Shown piece by piece: positions 1-11,229 of a stretch of DNA of 64,000 nucleotides. The stretch's first letter is position 1. Every line of letters begins with the position of its first letter. The notes under the pieces were generated by a model. The model saw only the letters and a list, made by a program, of their open reading frames with translations. It did no database searches and was not told the DNA's origin. Origin of the DNA: Cucumis sativus (taxonomy: Eukaryota > Streptophyta > Magnoliopsida > Cucurbitales > Cucurbitaceae); contig NC_026656.2 in the NCBI RefSeq assembly GCF_000004075.3, positions 186,001-250,000 on the forward strand, given 5' to 3'. The position numbers and the translations under genes are program-made.

Positions 1-2049
1 AAGGTCGATGATTCATGCCATAAAATGCACGTTTTTAACTCTAATTTATGAACTTTTATAATTAAAAATTGAGTTTGCCCTACTTTTAAATAAAAGTTCA
101 TTAAATTAAGCTCATCGGGGATATTTGGCTTAAAAGATGTTAATTGCTGATCTGGTAAATTTTGGCAGGGTTTAGGTTGTTTCTGCAAACCTTCTATGTG
201 ATGCGTCAACATCAGAAAACCCTAATTTTTCCAGCTTCGCGACCAGTCAATTTTGGTTGTTATTTCCTCAGTCAAGCCTGTAATTCCACACCTAAAATGA
301 AAGGTGAACAGCTTTTTATAGCATGATTTTAGGCCTTCTCCAACCGATTGTGGCCTATATAAAGGATGGAAGCCTCTTATTTTTTATCAATCAACTCCCT
401 ATCACCAAGCCCATCTTCTTTACAGTTTCTGCCCTTTTTCAGCATTCACCTTAGGCATCTTCTCAAATTCTCGAGTTAGTATCCTTAAGAATGGAAGTTC
501 CTCTAAGGTGTAAAGACTCTAGGCCATCTCACCACGTGGAACGATCAACCTAGAGAAAGACTAAAAGTTTGAGAAATTGTTCCAAAGCACCTTAGAGTTG
601 TATTTTTTTCTAGCATTTCTTTTATATATTTATTTTCTTGAAATTAAATTGTAGCAATGATGCTTGATTTAATAAAGAAGTCTATTTTATCAATTGTAGC
701 AATCCTATCATCAATATAGCTGATATTTCATGATATTTTGCTCCCGACCAGCTGCAACTTCCAACTTAACCTCGAGCACAAGTTTTCTCTAAGGGGGAGG
801 AAAATTGATGTAATTAGAATGTGTAATTAGACTTTTGTACTTAATAACTTAGGCTTGTTTGCATTTAGCATTTCACTTTAGTCTTATTTAATTTTAGAAA
901 CAAGGGTTAGTGAGTTACTTATCGACCAGCAGATAGCCTTCAGCATTGCACTTTGGATGTATAATTTGATCGTTGGAGTTGAGCTCTACAGAAGCTCCTC
1001 CTCCCTCCAAATTTCAAAATATATCAGAAGTATTTTTCAAAAGAATTTGCCTTCAGCATCAATTTTAGACCACAAAACAATTAAATCGAGAAAATCATCT
1101 TGCACCCCTAGTTATACCCAACCAATTACTACAATTGTAGCTATGAAGTCATAAGGTTCAAACTTTATTTATGAATTTTACAAATGAAATATTTTTTTTC
1201 AAAAAGACCAACAAACACATAAACATTGTCACAAATAAAGTGAACTAAAATCAAAATGAAATGGTAATTCCATAAGTTAAACTCGATGTCTCCTACCTTT
1301 CCGCAACCTTGCTTTCTCTTTCGATCGACTTTCTCCACCTGTTATGTAACCAGGGACAATCCAATGATAACGTTGTAATAGTTTTTGTAGACTTTCGTAG
1401 ACCTGCATGCATAGCTCTCGCGTTGGTACAAGAACCAACGCTATGGCCAAAAGAATTCATTAGACTCAAATTCTCTTTTAGCGCTTTCTTTTGTTTGGTT
1501 TCAGATTTTTTAATTCGATTTATGCTTTTAGCTTTTTCATGAACATATGATGATGGGAACTCTTATATAATTTTTCTATTTCATCAATGATAATTAACAA
1601 TCTATAAAACTATTAATTTTTTCTTTCTTTCTTTGATAAAAAAAATACAATGTAAAAATTCTTTGAAATATTAATAGAAATCACAAAATTACTTATCCAA
1701 GCCAAGAACAACCAATTATTTGAAACGATGTCAATCTTCAGATTTTCATATGTTGACCACAAAGGACAACACAAAAACCACAACATAATCCCAAGACTCA
1801 AGAGGACCCAAACACTAACGTAAACACTTAAGTCTAAATACAACAATAACAAAACCCCAATGACGGCCCAATTAAGTCCCACAAGGGAAAATCTCTACCA
1901 CTTCTAACAAATCTATTCGGGGCCTCACACCACTCCAGGTTGAGAACCATCATATCCACAAGATGGAGGTTAGAAACTTAATTACGGAATTGGTCATAAT
2001 TTTCTCACAAGACTCCATGCTCCACCAAACATAAATCCCAAGCTCTTTA
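1..2049. other. gene-free spacer, possible old LTR near its start
   Basis: I see no convincing coding exon here. A TATA-like TATATAAA at 356-363 is followed about 315 bp later by AATAAA at 671-676. This order resembles the U3-R part of a plant LTR, but no TG/CA borders, primer-binding site or second copy were found, so it could equally be a decayed promoter. The short open frames (957-1154, 1309-1542 and 1613-1882) have no recognisable motif. Confidence 0.4.
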
Positions 2050-2280
2050 ACTAATCACACAATCAGTCTCTTGTTCAGTTTCATGTTTCTCAGTGGGCTT
2101 CGATTTCGAAGGCACTTTGTAACGATCCTTTAGATGATTTTGTATATAGTTGGGATCCTTTCTTGTTGTGGGAGCCCCCTTTTTTCGTGTGCTTGGTTTT
2201 TGGATGCCTGTGTATTCTTTCATTCTTTCTCATTGAAAGTTGTTTTTTAATTTTAAGTAAAAAGACTAATCACACAATCA
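2050..2280 (+). mobile_element. 5'-truncated LINE insertion with 16-bp target duplication
   Basis: The 16-mer ACTAATCACACAATCA occurs at 2050-2065 and again at 2265-2280, flanking a 199-bp insert. The insert reads in one frame as the C-terminal end of a plant LINE reverse-transcriptase protein (zf-RVT tail; residues such as WASISKALCN are visible). It ends in the 3' tail typical of these elements, with TCTCATTGAAAGTTG near 2228-2242 and an A/T-rich end. Target duplication plus severe 5' truncation is the normal signature of target-primed reverse transcription. Confidence 0.75.
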
Positions 2281-2358
2281 TTGTGTTAAACCTCCTATAT
2301 TACACACTTATAAAAGGAGGGGCAAGAAGGGAATAATACCAGCCAGGACATATATAAA

Positions 2359-2662
2359 TGTTGCTGAAAGAGAGGATTTGACCTGATTGGGCCCCACAAT
2401 TTTGAGTGAGTATAAAGAGAGAATGTTTAGGGATTTGGCAAATGGGTTTTCTGTAATAAAGGCTGCTGTGGCTTTTACTGGGAGAAGTTTCCAGCCTTCT
2501 CTAAAAAGCTGGGTTTACATTCTGCTTTCCTTATTTGTTCTTTGATGTTTTGTCTTCCTTGTGAACTGATATTTTGGATTAGATATATAAATATTACAGA
2601 GTACTGGCTCTGTTTCTCTCTTGTTAGGAATTTTACTGATTTTCAGGTTGAAGACTTTAACA
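2359..2662 (+). repeat. 5' LTR of the Ty3/gypsy element
   Basis: It starts near TGTTGCTGAAAG and ends TTAACA just before the primer-binding site. A TATA-like GTATAAAG lies near 2410. The segment from GCTGAAAGAGAGG (2363) onward is repeated with mismatches at 6095. The exact left border is uncertain because similarity to the second copy begins four bases inside the TG. Confidence 0.7.
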
Positions 2663-2665
2663 AAT

Positions 2666-2677
2666 TGGTATTAGAGC
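2666..2677 (+). other. primer-binding site (initiator tRNA-Met)
   Basis: TGGTATTAGAGC differs by one base from the common plant retrotransposon primer site TGGTATCAGAGC, which pairs with the 3' end of initiator tRNA-Met. It lies three bases after the LTR end. Confidence 0.75.
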
Positions 2678-2704
2678 TAGCCCATCCGGGCCAGAACAAG
2701 ATCC

Positions 2705-5700
2705 ATGGCTAAAAAGCAATTAGAAGAGCATGTAGAAGGCCATGAGAAGGAAATGTCAAGAATCAAGGAGATGATCCTTGCATTGAAAATGAGTGTGGAC
2801 AGACTCACTGATGAGATGAAAGAAAATAGCAGTAGCAAAAGAAAGGAAGAATCAGGCACGTCAGATGGTTCAGACTACAATATGAAAGGGAAAATAGAAG
2901 TTGAGGTAACGACTACCCTGGGTGGGGATCATTTGACATAAACAAATACAAGAAGTCAGAGATGCCAATATTCACGGAAAAATCCAAAAAGTTGGGTGTA
3001 TAGAACTGAACATTTTTTCTAAATAAATGAGCTATCGGACGGGGAAAAGGTGAAGGTTGCGGTCGTTAGTTTTGGGTAAGACGAAGTGAGTTGATTTCAT
3101 TGAAGTAATAACAGAAAGAAAGTGGTATGTGGGATGACCTGAAACAGCGGATGCTCAAACGTTTTCAGCCCACCGGAGAAGGGAGTTTAGGGGCGAGACT
3201 TATCAGAATCTAGCAAGATGATACTTACTCGGAATATTTGAAGAGAATTATGAATTATTCGACCTAAAGATGCCAAAGAGCGTGTTGATGGACGCATTCA
3301 TGACCAGTTTAGAAGGATATATGCGAGAAGTGCAGCTGGTTATGTTCAAATGGATTTATGGGAGTACACTGGCCAGTCGAAGTCTATGGCTTTTATGGCA
3401 GAAAAATGAACAATAATTCTCAAAGGGGACCCATCTCTATCTAACTACAGCAGAGTGTTCTCTCAAAACAATAACCAAAACATGGGAAGATGAAGATCAA
3501 GAGTTCTTAATCGAGTTCCAGAATTTGGAAGTTCAAGAGAAAAAAGGGGAAATAACCGATAGTGAAAAAGAAGAGAAAGGGGGCGAAGAAGACCTCCCTA
3601 TGATCCCAGCTTTGTTAAAATTGTACATGGACATATTTGAGGAGCCCAAGGGTCTACCACCGAAAAGAGCAATAGACCACCGCATACTCACCATGGAGGG
3701 GCAAAAACCCATCCATGTGAGACCCTACAAATATGGGTATGTTCAAAAGGAAGAAATTGAAAAGCCGGTAACATGAATGTTGGAAGCCAAAATTATTCAA
3801 CCAAGCAGAAGCCCTTATTCGAGCCCTCTGTTGTTGGTTAAAAAGACGGATGGTGGTTGGCGCTTATGTGTAGATTTCCTATTCTAGTGATCGAGGAATT
3901 GTTTGATAAATTTCACGGCACTACTGTATTTTCAAAATTAGACCTTCGTTCAGCTACCACCAAAACCGAATGCGAGAGGAAGACATAGAAAAGACAGCCT
4001 TCCGTACACATTAGGGCCATTACAAATTCTTGGTGATGTCGTTTGGATTAGCCAATGCCCCAGCCACATTCCAATCATTAATGAATCAGGTTTTTCGACC
4101 TTTCCTTCATCAATTTGTTCTAGCGATATATTAGTCAACAGTGCAGATATAACCACACACGAGAAGCATCTGGGAGTTGTTTTTAATATCTTAAGGGATA
4201 ACAAATTGTTTCCTAATCGAAAGAAATGTCTTCGAGCACTCAAGGATAAAATATTTGGGGCATTGGATATCAAGCAAGGGGGTGGAAGCCGACAGAAAAA
4301 AGATCAAGGCAATGGTCACCTGGCCGGTACCAAAAGTTGTGACAAAACTTAAGGGGATTTTTGGAGCTGACAGGATATTACAAAAGGTTTGTTAAACGCT
4401 ATAGCGAGATTACCGTTCCCCTCACCAGACTCCTACAAAACAATGCTTTTTGATGGGATGATGAAGCTACTCAGTCTTTTGAAGAGCTCTAGAGGGCCAC
4501 AATTTTTATTCCGGTTTTAGCTCTACCGGACTTTTCCTTACCCTTTGTGATAGATACAGATGCATCGGGTTTCGGCCTTAGAGCAGTGTTATCTCAAGAT
4601 GGCAAGCCAATAGCATACTTCAGCAAGAAATTAGCCCCATGTCCCCACGCCGAATCCATTATTGAGAGGGAACATGTGGTGGTAGTAATGGCGGTGCAAA
4701 GATGGCAACACTATTTATTGGGAAGAAAAATTACTGTTATTTCTTATCAAAAGGCGTTGAAATTCCTAATTGAGCAGCGAGAAGTCCAGCCTCACTTCCA
4801 AAAATAGCTTACGAAATTGTTAGGGTGTGATTTTGAGATTCTTTACCAACCGGGTTTGCAGAATAAGGCAGCAAATGCATTGTCCAGAATTAACCATCAA
4901 GCAAAATTGGCTATCATGACTACATCGGAGTTGGTGGATGTGCAAGTTGTTTTAAGGGAAGTAAAACAAGATGAGAAGCTGTTAAAAATCATAGAAACGC
5001 TTAAAAAGGATCCAGAAGGAAAGGCAAATTTTCAATGGAAGGACGACAAACTATGGTATAAAGGCAAATTGGTGCTATCCCGGAATTCTTCTCTCATACC
5101 TTCTTTGTTGCACACGTACCATGATTTAGTGTTGGGGGGTCATTCGAGATTCCTAAGAACTTATAAAATGATGAATGGAGAGCTACATTGGCTAGGAATG
5201 AAGGCCGATGTGAAGAAATATGTGGAACTTTGTGAATTTTGCCAACGTATAAAACAAAAGCATTGACACCAGCTGGTTTATTACAGCCCTTACCCCTTCT
5301 GAAATGATTTTAAAAGATCGGACGATGGACTTCATTGAGGGTTACCCAAAGCCGGAGGGTATCACTCAATATTGGTGGTAGTGGATTGTTTGAGCTAGTT
5401 TGCACATTTTATTAGCATGAAACACCCTTTTTCTACCAAGCAAGTAGCTGAAATTTTTATCAAAAGAGTTGTTAGTAAACACACGGTGCCCAAGTTTCTT
5501 ATTTCTAACCGAGATAAAATATTCTTGAATAATTTATAGAATGAGCTTTTTTCTGCCTTCGAGATCATTCTGAAAAGAAGCATGGTGTTCCACCCCCAAA
5601 CTGATAGGCATGCGGAGAGAGTTAATAAGTGTTTAAAGACTTATCTAAGATGTTTCTGTAATGAACAACCCAGAAATTGGCATAAATGATCTCATGGGCA

Positions 5701-6094
5701 GAACTATAGTGTAATACCAATTTTCATGCTTCCACAAGGACAACACCCCACCGCGTGGTTTATGGTAGACCACCACCTCTGCTCATTTCCTTTGGAAATA
5801 GAAAGACACCGAATAATAGTGCAGAGCAACTTCTCCAAGAGAGGAACTTGATCATTAACGCTTTAAAAGAAAACTTAGTGATTGCCCAAAATAGAATGAA
5901 GAAACAAGCATATTTGCATAGAAGGGAACTAAATTTCCAAGTCGGTGATGAAGTTTTTTTTCAAATTAAGACCATATCATTAGCACTCTTTGGCTACGAA
6001 GCGTTGCGAGAAGTTAGCTCTGAAGTTCTACGGTCCTTATGAAGTCATGGAAAAGATTGGTGAAGTGGCATACCAACTGGAATTACCACCAAAG
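2705..6094 (+). pseudogene. gag-pol remnant of the Ty3/gypsy element
   Basis: Gag begins at 2705 with a charged, probably coiled-coil N-terminus, and a W-x-x-L-K gag patch is near 3130-3170. Reverse-transcriptase similarity runs in pieces from about 3590 to 4480, with the substrate-binding start (3600-3880) and the downstream DILV patch near 4125. The segment around the catalytic aspartate box is deleted or scrambled. RNase H (4547-4900) keeps a DASG start. The integrase zinc finger (about 5100-5265) keeps its H-H-C-C pattern. The integrase core (5320-5690) is interrupted by stops, and a C-terminal VAYQLELPP patch stands directly before the 3' LTR copy. At least six frame breaks make it non-functional. 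Confidence 0.85.
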
Positions 6095-6208
6095 GCTGAA
6101 AGAGAGGATTTCACCTAATTGAGCCCTGCAGTTTTGAGTGAGTATAAAGAGAGAATGTTTAGAGAATTGGGCAATAGGTCTTTTCGTAGTAAAGGTTGTT
6201 CTGGCTTT
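6095..6208 (+). repeat. truncated 3' LTR copy
   Basis: It matches the first ~114 bases of the 5' LTR with scattered mismatches, including the shared stretch GAGTGAGTATAAAGAGAGAA, and then similarity stops. No polypurine tract precedes it: the integrase tail runs straight into it. Confidence 0.75.
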
Positions 6209-6934
6209 GGTAGCATTGTTGGACAACAAGTAGCTTGTTCCGGCCAGACTTGGTGGCAATGGAAGTAAACGGGAGGATTATTGCCTTGAGAGGTAGCTGA
6301 GTGGAATGATTGCCAGTGGCCACCAGACGATACTTGATTACTGACAGTGTGCCTCCCCTGAGGTAGTTGTAAATTAGGGAGAAAGATGAAAACCCATATT
6401 GCGTTATTACCTTCCTCTCAAGACCCAATCAATCATAGTATTGAAAAGGTATGGAACTTGCATGTCAGGTTCTTCTAGTTCATTTGGCCCACTCCTATCC
6501 TAACGATATATGTACATGGTAACAGGAAATCCTCTTCAGTCGGTGGTTGCACAAGGAATCCAGATTTTTGTAGGCTAATTAGAAGTCCTCACTGAAAAAA
6601 CTAGAATGAGAAGGTTTTGTTTGACCCCTTTAGGGAGGAGGCACTAGTCTCTTGTTTTCTATACTATAGCTATACATATAAATATGTATGTATATATAAA
6701 AATAATTGCAGAGAAATTATATAGATAAATAATGGAAAATTATTATAAATGATAAAATTGTTGAAAATATTCACAAATATGGTAAAATATTATAGTCTAT
6801 TTGTGTCTAAACAGGGATATATTGCTATATTTGTTAATATTTTGGTCTATTTTTTACATTCGAAAAGATCCCACAAATAATTAGGCAAAGGCAAAATTGA
6901 GAGTGAAAAAAAAAATATCATTGATGCTACACAC
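6209..6934. other. unassigned spacer between retroelement and helicase fragment
   Basis: No exon of the neighbouring helicase could be recognised on the minus strand here, although its reading would have to continue into this stretch. 6660-6860 is very AT-rich and has short ATATTTGTTAATATTT-like repeats. The region may be leftover transposon sequence. Confidence 0.35.
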
Positions 6935-7647
6935 CGAAAGTTCCATCAGCCCGCTGAGTCCTACGAGCGGATTTCTGTAAGTGATGGATGATTGGAACCA
7001 AATATGCGACAGTTTTGCCTGTGCCTGTGGCAGCATTAACAAGACTACATATCGAAGTTAAGAAAACTAAATATCAAAAGATAGATGACCCTTCAATGCA
7101 ATTATATGTGATCAAGATAGAGAATCAATGTCCATGTCCAAATAGCCCCTTTTTGTATATGTTTTTCTATAATAGAATATCAGTTTCTTATCATAAATAA
7201 TTTGATTGATGAGGCACCAACTTTCATTGAGGGGGCAAAAGCCTCAAAGGATACACATGACGCCTGGATAAAATAGCCGGAATTGCTTGAGCCTGTACAA
7301 GCGTAGGAACTTCAAATCCCATTTTATCTGTCCAGATGGAAGAAACGTGACACCAAAAGATGCAGACCAATATGAGAATCAATGCAATTAACCGAATACC
7401 CTAAATCTTCAACAGCTCTTGAAGTAAAACTCTAGAACGATTAGCATAGCAGAAGGCAGGTAATAAATAGACATTGGAAAAGGAAGAGAATAAAGGCGGC
7501 ACACAACACACCTCGGAGTTGGTCGCATAGAGTAGAGTCCAGACCGAGGCTGGCGAAAGTACAAGAAGCAAAAACCTCACCCTCTTTAACCATTTTCTTC
7601 GTTGTCGTTTTCACCCCTTCGTTGGTATATTTGATGCTGCTACTCAT
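6935..7647 (-). pseudogene. 5' fragment of a DEAD-box RNA helicase gene (RH17/DDX31-like)
   Basis: Three exons in phase: 7647-7512, 7327-7255, 7044-6935. Together they encode about 106 residues: a start, the EVFASCTFASLGLDSTLCDQ block, the Q-motif region with TLVQAQAIPAIL, and Walker A as AATGTGKT followed by [12 protein letters not shown]. This matches the N-terminal start of plant DEAD-box ATP-dependent RNA helicase 17. Exon 3 ends at a plausible GT donor, but no exon with the next motifs (PTREL, DEAD, SAT) is recognisable downstream, where a dead gypsy element begins about 730 bp away. Exons and splice sites are intact, so the loss may be recent, or the remaining exons may lie outside the window. 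Full-length family members are several hundred residues. Alternative: a short transcribed truncated gene. Confidence 0.8.
7045..7254 (-). other. U12-type (minor spliceosome) intron in the helicase fragment
   Basis: The 5' splice site reads GTATCCTTT, an exact match to the U12 donor consensus RTATCCTTT. Near the 3' end TTTCTTAAC matches the U12 branch-site consensus TTCCTTAAC at eight of nine positions and ends 12 bases before the exon. Splicing here joins the reading frame within the valine of RRHV-LVNAATG. Confidence 0.75.
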
Positions 7648-8379
7648 CCCAGGAGCTCAGCGTAACCTGCTATGCGGTTGCCTGCTCCTAAGTTTTAACT
7701 GCTGCCAGCTTTCGATTCCTTTTTGTAAAGGAAGCACATTGGAATGGCAAGGTTTCAAAAAAGAGGAAAACGGAAGTGAAAAGTGAGGAAGAAGGAAGGA
7801 CCGAACGAGAAAGAAAGGAAGAAACCCACGGAGCTTACCAATGGCAACGATGTGAGGGCGGCGTCGGTGCGGCTGCGGACGTGAGCGCCCCAGTAAGAAG
7901 ACAGTGGCGAGGGCAGATGGAGCGGGCGCGGCAGGAAGTGGACGGTGGGAGAAGGCGAGACAGAAAAATGAAAAAGAGGGAAAATTACACGAAATAACCC
8001 AAAAATCGAAAACTCTCGTAGGACTGGCCGAGTTCCAAAACTTTATCCTAATGAAACTTATTGCCACGTGAAATACATATTTACTCCCAATCCGAAGTCC
8101 TTTTCTCTACTTAAATTCCCTCCATCTTCAATAATTTTTTCCGCCGGTGATGTAATGAAATTTGAAGGTCACTCATTATGAAGGTGGATTTATTTACAAG
8201 AATGTCATTGGTTTCAATTTAATTAAATGTGTTTGATGTTTAAAAACCCAATCATATATAAATTACATTAATAAGATGTCAATCAGATGGAGATTGATTG
8301 CATTTTGGTGGAAATATACGTTAAGGTATGGGATGTAGAATTCATCACCAAAAAAAATATTCGATAACAATTAGATAAC

Positions 8380-9240
8380 ACACGATTAATATTAAATAGA
8401 AATTAGACCTGTTCAAATATTAAAAGCTAATCAGATTATCATCGTAAGACAATTAAACAATATAGAAAATTACTATGATAAAAGAAAAAAAAAAGTAACC
8501 CGAAGATAATCAAATGACCGTGTAATTAAAATTGAAAGAAAATATAAGGTACTAAAAAAAACTTCAACTAAGGATGAAAAAAATAAGAGTATAAAGTAAT
8601 TATATTAAAATCATAAGTAGTCAAATTAAATAATAAAATCGATAAAATTAAAAAGTAAAAAGTGTTCATCGAAATGTAATCAGACGATCATCTAAGAAAA
8701 CTAACTGAATTTGAATTAAAAAAATAGAAGGTAACTATATGACAATAATAAGGTAGTTAATTAAATGACTATTTGAGTACTTTCTTATTTTGGTTATGCT
8801 TTCTATGGTCATTTTTTCGTATTGACATTTGAATGGATCGAAAATGTTCGGTAGATTATAAAAATGAAGGATGGTGAGAAACTACCTAGTAACCCGTAAA
8901 TAAAACAATCGGATGATAATCACTTTGTAATAAGAAAATTCTTACCGAATGACAAAAAATGGAAGGTAATTATATGACAATATGATTATAATCATAAACT
9001 ACTAATACTTGACAAAAGCTATACTATCTAAACTAATGAGTAATATAAAAAAAATAATGTAAGGTCATCAAATGACAATTGATATCATTTGCAATTAAAT
9101 AACAAGCAGATGAAAAATCGAGATCATTAACAATGAACATCAAATAACAATTAAACATCAGTCAAATAACAATCCACATTATTGAAAATTAGTGGTAACT
9201 AGATGAGAGTTGGATAACAATCTAATAAGTCGAGTTAGCA
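8380..9240. repeat. diffuse degenerate short repeat
   Basis: Variants of ATCAAATGACAATTAAATAAC recur many times with no fixed period, for example near 8505, 8600, 8730, 8960, 9065 and 9135. The words ATGACAAT, GGTAACTATATGAC and ATAACAATTA return throughout. It looks like an old, heavily diverged tandem repeat. Confidence 0.5.
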
Positions 9241-9389
9241 CATTTTAAACTACAAGTGCATTTTGGTCATTCAATGATTTCAATTAAAAGTAGTACATAT
9301 AGCAAAAATTTAGGGTTACATTTTTTTAAAATGTCAAAAAACCAAAATCTTAAGGATTATAGCAAACAATTTACCACACACGTGATTTC

Positions 9390-9545
9390 ACTTGGGATCA
9401 TTTAATAAAAGTTGAGGCATCATTTAATAAAGAGATGGTTTAATAAAAGTTTGGAGATCTATTAGTAAAAATAGTGAGATCTCTTAATAAAATTTGAGAT
9501 ATTAAATAAAATCTAAATCGTTTAACAAGAGTCGGGATATCATGA
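9390..9545. repeat. degenerate tandem repeat, unit about 22-28 bp
   Basis: About six imperfect copies of a unit like TTTAATAAAAGTTGGAGATC follow each other (starting near 9399, 9423, 9437, 9467, 9483, 9518). The copies differ in length and sequence. Confidence 0.5.
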
Positions 9546-11229
9546 AGACGGGATCTTGACATGTAACAAATTATAGAAAATGCCCCTGAACATATTATAT
9601 TTGGTAAAAAAATGACCCTATTATATATATAAGACCGGATTTGTGTTCTTAAAGTTTGGAGTTTAGGGTCTAGAGTATTTATAATTAAGCATCTATGGTC
9701 TACACTGTAGTGTTTAGGTTGTCCATGACACATGAAAATGAGCTAGGGATTGAGATTAGTGCTCTTTGACCGTGGATGAAGGTGGCACCCAAAACATTAA
9801 AATAAAAGTGACCAATGCTATTTTGACCTCATTTTGGCAATTAATTCTCACTAATGATCCTTTGAAAATTTAAAACCATATTTATTATTTGAAATATGGT
9901 AAAAAAAAATTATTTTTTATTTTTTAAAATACTTTTTATCTTATAATAGTGATTTTAATTATTATCAAAATCAACTTCAAACCCATCCTAAAACCCACCC
10001 TCACGTTATCTATTATTTAGGTACATTTTGCTATTTTGGAATATGTGGTGTTGTTGGGAATCCAGGACAAAAATGAAAATATATGCAATTCGAAGGGTAT
10101 AAATATAAATGGTTCTTTCCTTCTATCCGGTTAAATTAAATGGAAAAAAAAAAAGGGAAATAAAGTAATCAGTCGAATTGTTGAAAATTTTCCGGGGAGG
10201 GCACGTATTGTGTTTGATGGATTCATGGTCTCTTGACAAGTGGCAGGTAATAGCAAAAATGATATATATACATAATAGCAAAAATGAGAAGAGGATTTGA
10301 ATCTTGAAAATAAATGATTGAAGATTGACAACCTGCGCCATACATCAAAGCTTAGCTTGGAGTTGAAATTGGTAACTGGTAAGTATTTTTAAGTCTATTG
10401 ATGAAAAATATAATGGAGAATTATGTATGGAGTTAGTGAAAGGTTTTATTCCTCTTAATCAACAATAATTATTCTCTGTGATAGATTAAATGCTTATAGG
10501 ATGAATAGAGAAGAGTTGAAATATTTCATGGGTTCGGGTTTGGTTGTGTTTAATTTGTGATTGTGGTTTGATAACTGATTTAGGTACTCAATGTTTATTA
10601 TTAGCACAGTAAAACTTTTCTCAAACGTGGGTCTTTTTTCATTTGGGTAAAAAATCTAAATAATTTTTCGTCTATTTCTTTCTCTGTCATTCATATCTCA
10701 ATTATAATTACAATAAGACATTCATTATTTTGTTTTTTTATGTTATCAAGCACATCCTTTTTTTTCTTCTAAAAACGAAGGAACGGAAAATCAGAAACGG
10801 TGAATCGAGAACAAGAAACATGAAAGGAGAATGTTATCCGAACCCTTAATAATTTTTTAATTAAAAAAATATAAGCCATCTTTTTAGGTAAAAGAGTTGG
10901 ATCTAAAGGCATAAGTTTCTTTTCTTTCATTCTCATACGTTTGTATAACTTTAAATGGAGTTTATACATGAAATTTCATTCATAATTAAGTAATGAAAAG
11001 GATAAATCTTTGTAGTTTATACATAAGCTGGAGGTAAAGTGGGATCATAATATTCATGATTTAATTTTTTAATTGACCCGTTTGTTGGTGTGTGTAATGA
11101 ATAAAGATTGGGAGGGTTGGCCATATACCATAAACAAATGGAACACGTCAAGATTGCAAAGAAAGAGTTTGTATTTCGCACACACGTAGCGTAACGAGAC
11201 ATCTGTCATTTGTATTCTGCTTTATGTGA

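Larger units (their letters stand above)
2359..6208 (+). mobile_element. degenerate Ty3/gypsy LTR retrotransposon
   Basis: The order is LTR, primer-binding site, gag, reverse transcriptase, RNase H, integrase, partial 3' LTR. RNase H lies before integrase, and the integrase ends in a chromodomain-like region, which places it in Ty3/gypsy. The inner part is broken by stops, frameshifts and deletions, and the protease is not recognisable. The element is too decayed to move by itself. The 3' LTR is only about 114 bp long compared with about 300 bp for the 5' LTR. Confidence 0.85.
7648..11229. other. gene-free spacer (promoter side of helicase fragment, then AT-rich repeats)
   Basis: 7650-8070 is less AT-rich and purine-rich on the plus strand, fitting a 5' flank of the minus-strand helicase fragment. 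From about 8100 onward it is AT-rich with diffuse short repeats (listed separately) and no recognisable exon. 10600-11229 precedes the LAZ1-like gene; no clear TATA box was identified. Confidence 0.45.

Noticed and set aside
7776-7997. Glu/Arg-rich frame upstream of the helicase fragment
   Set aside because: No motif, lies in a purine-rich 5' flank, opposite strand to the gene.
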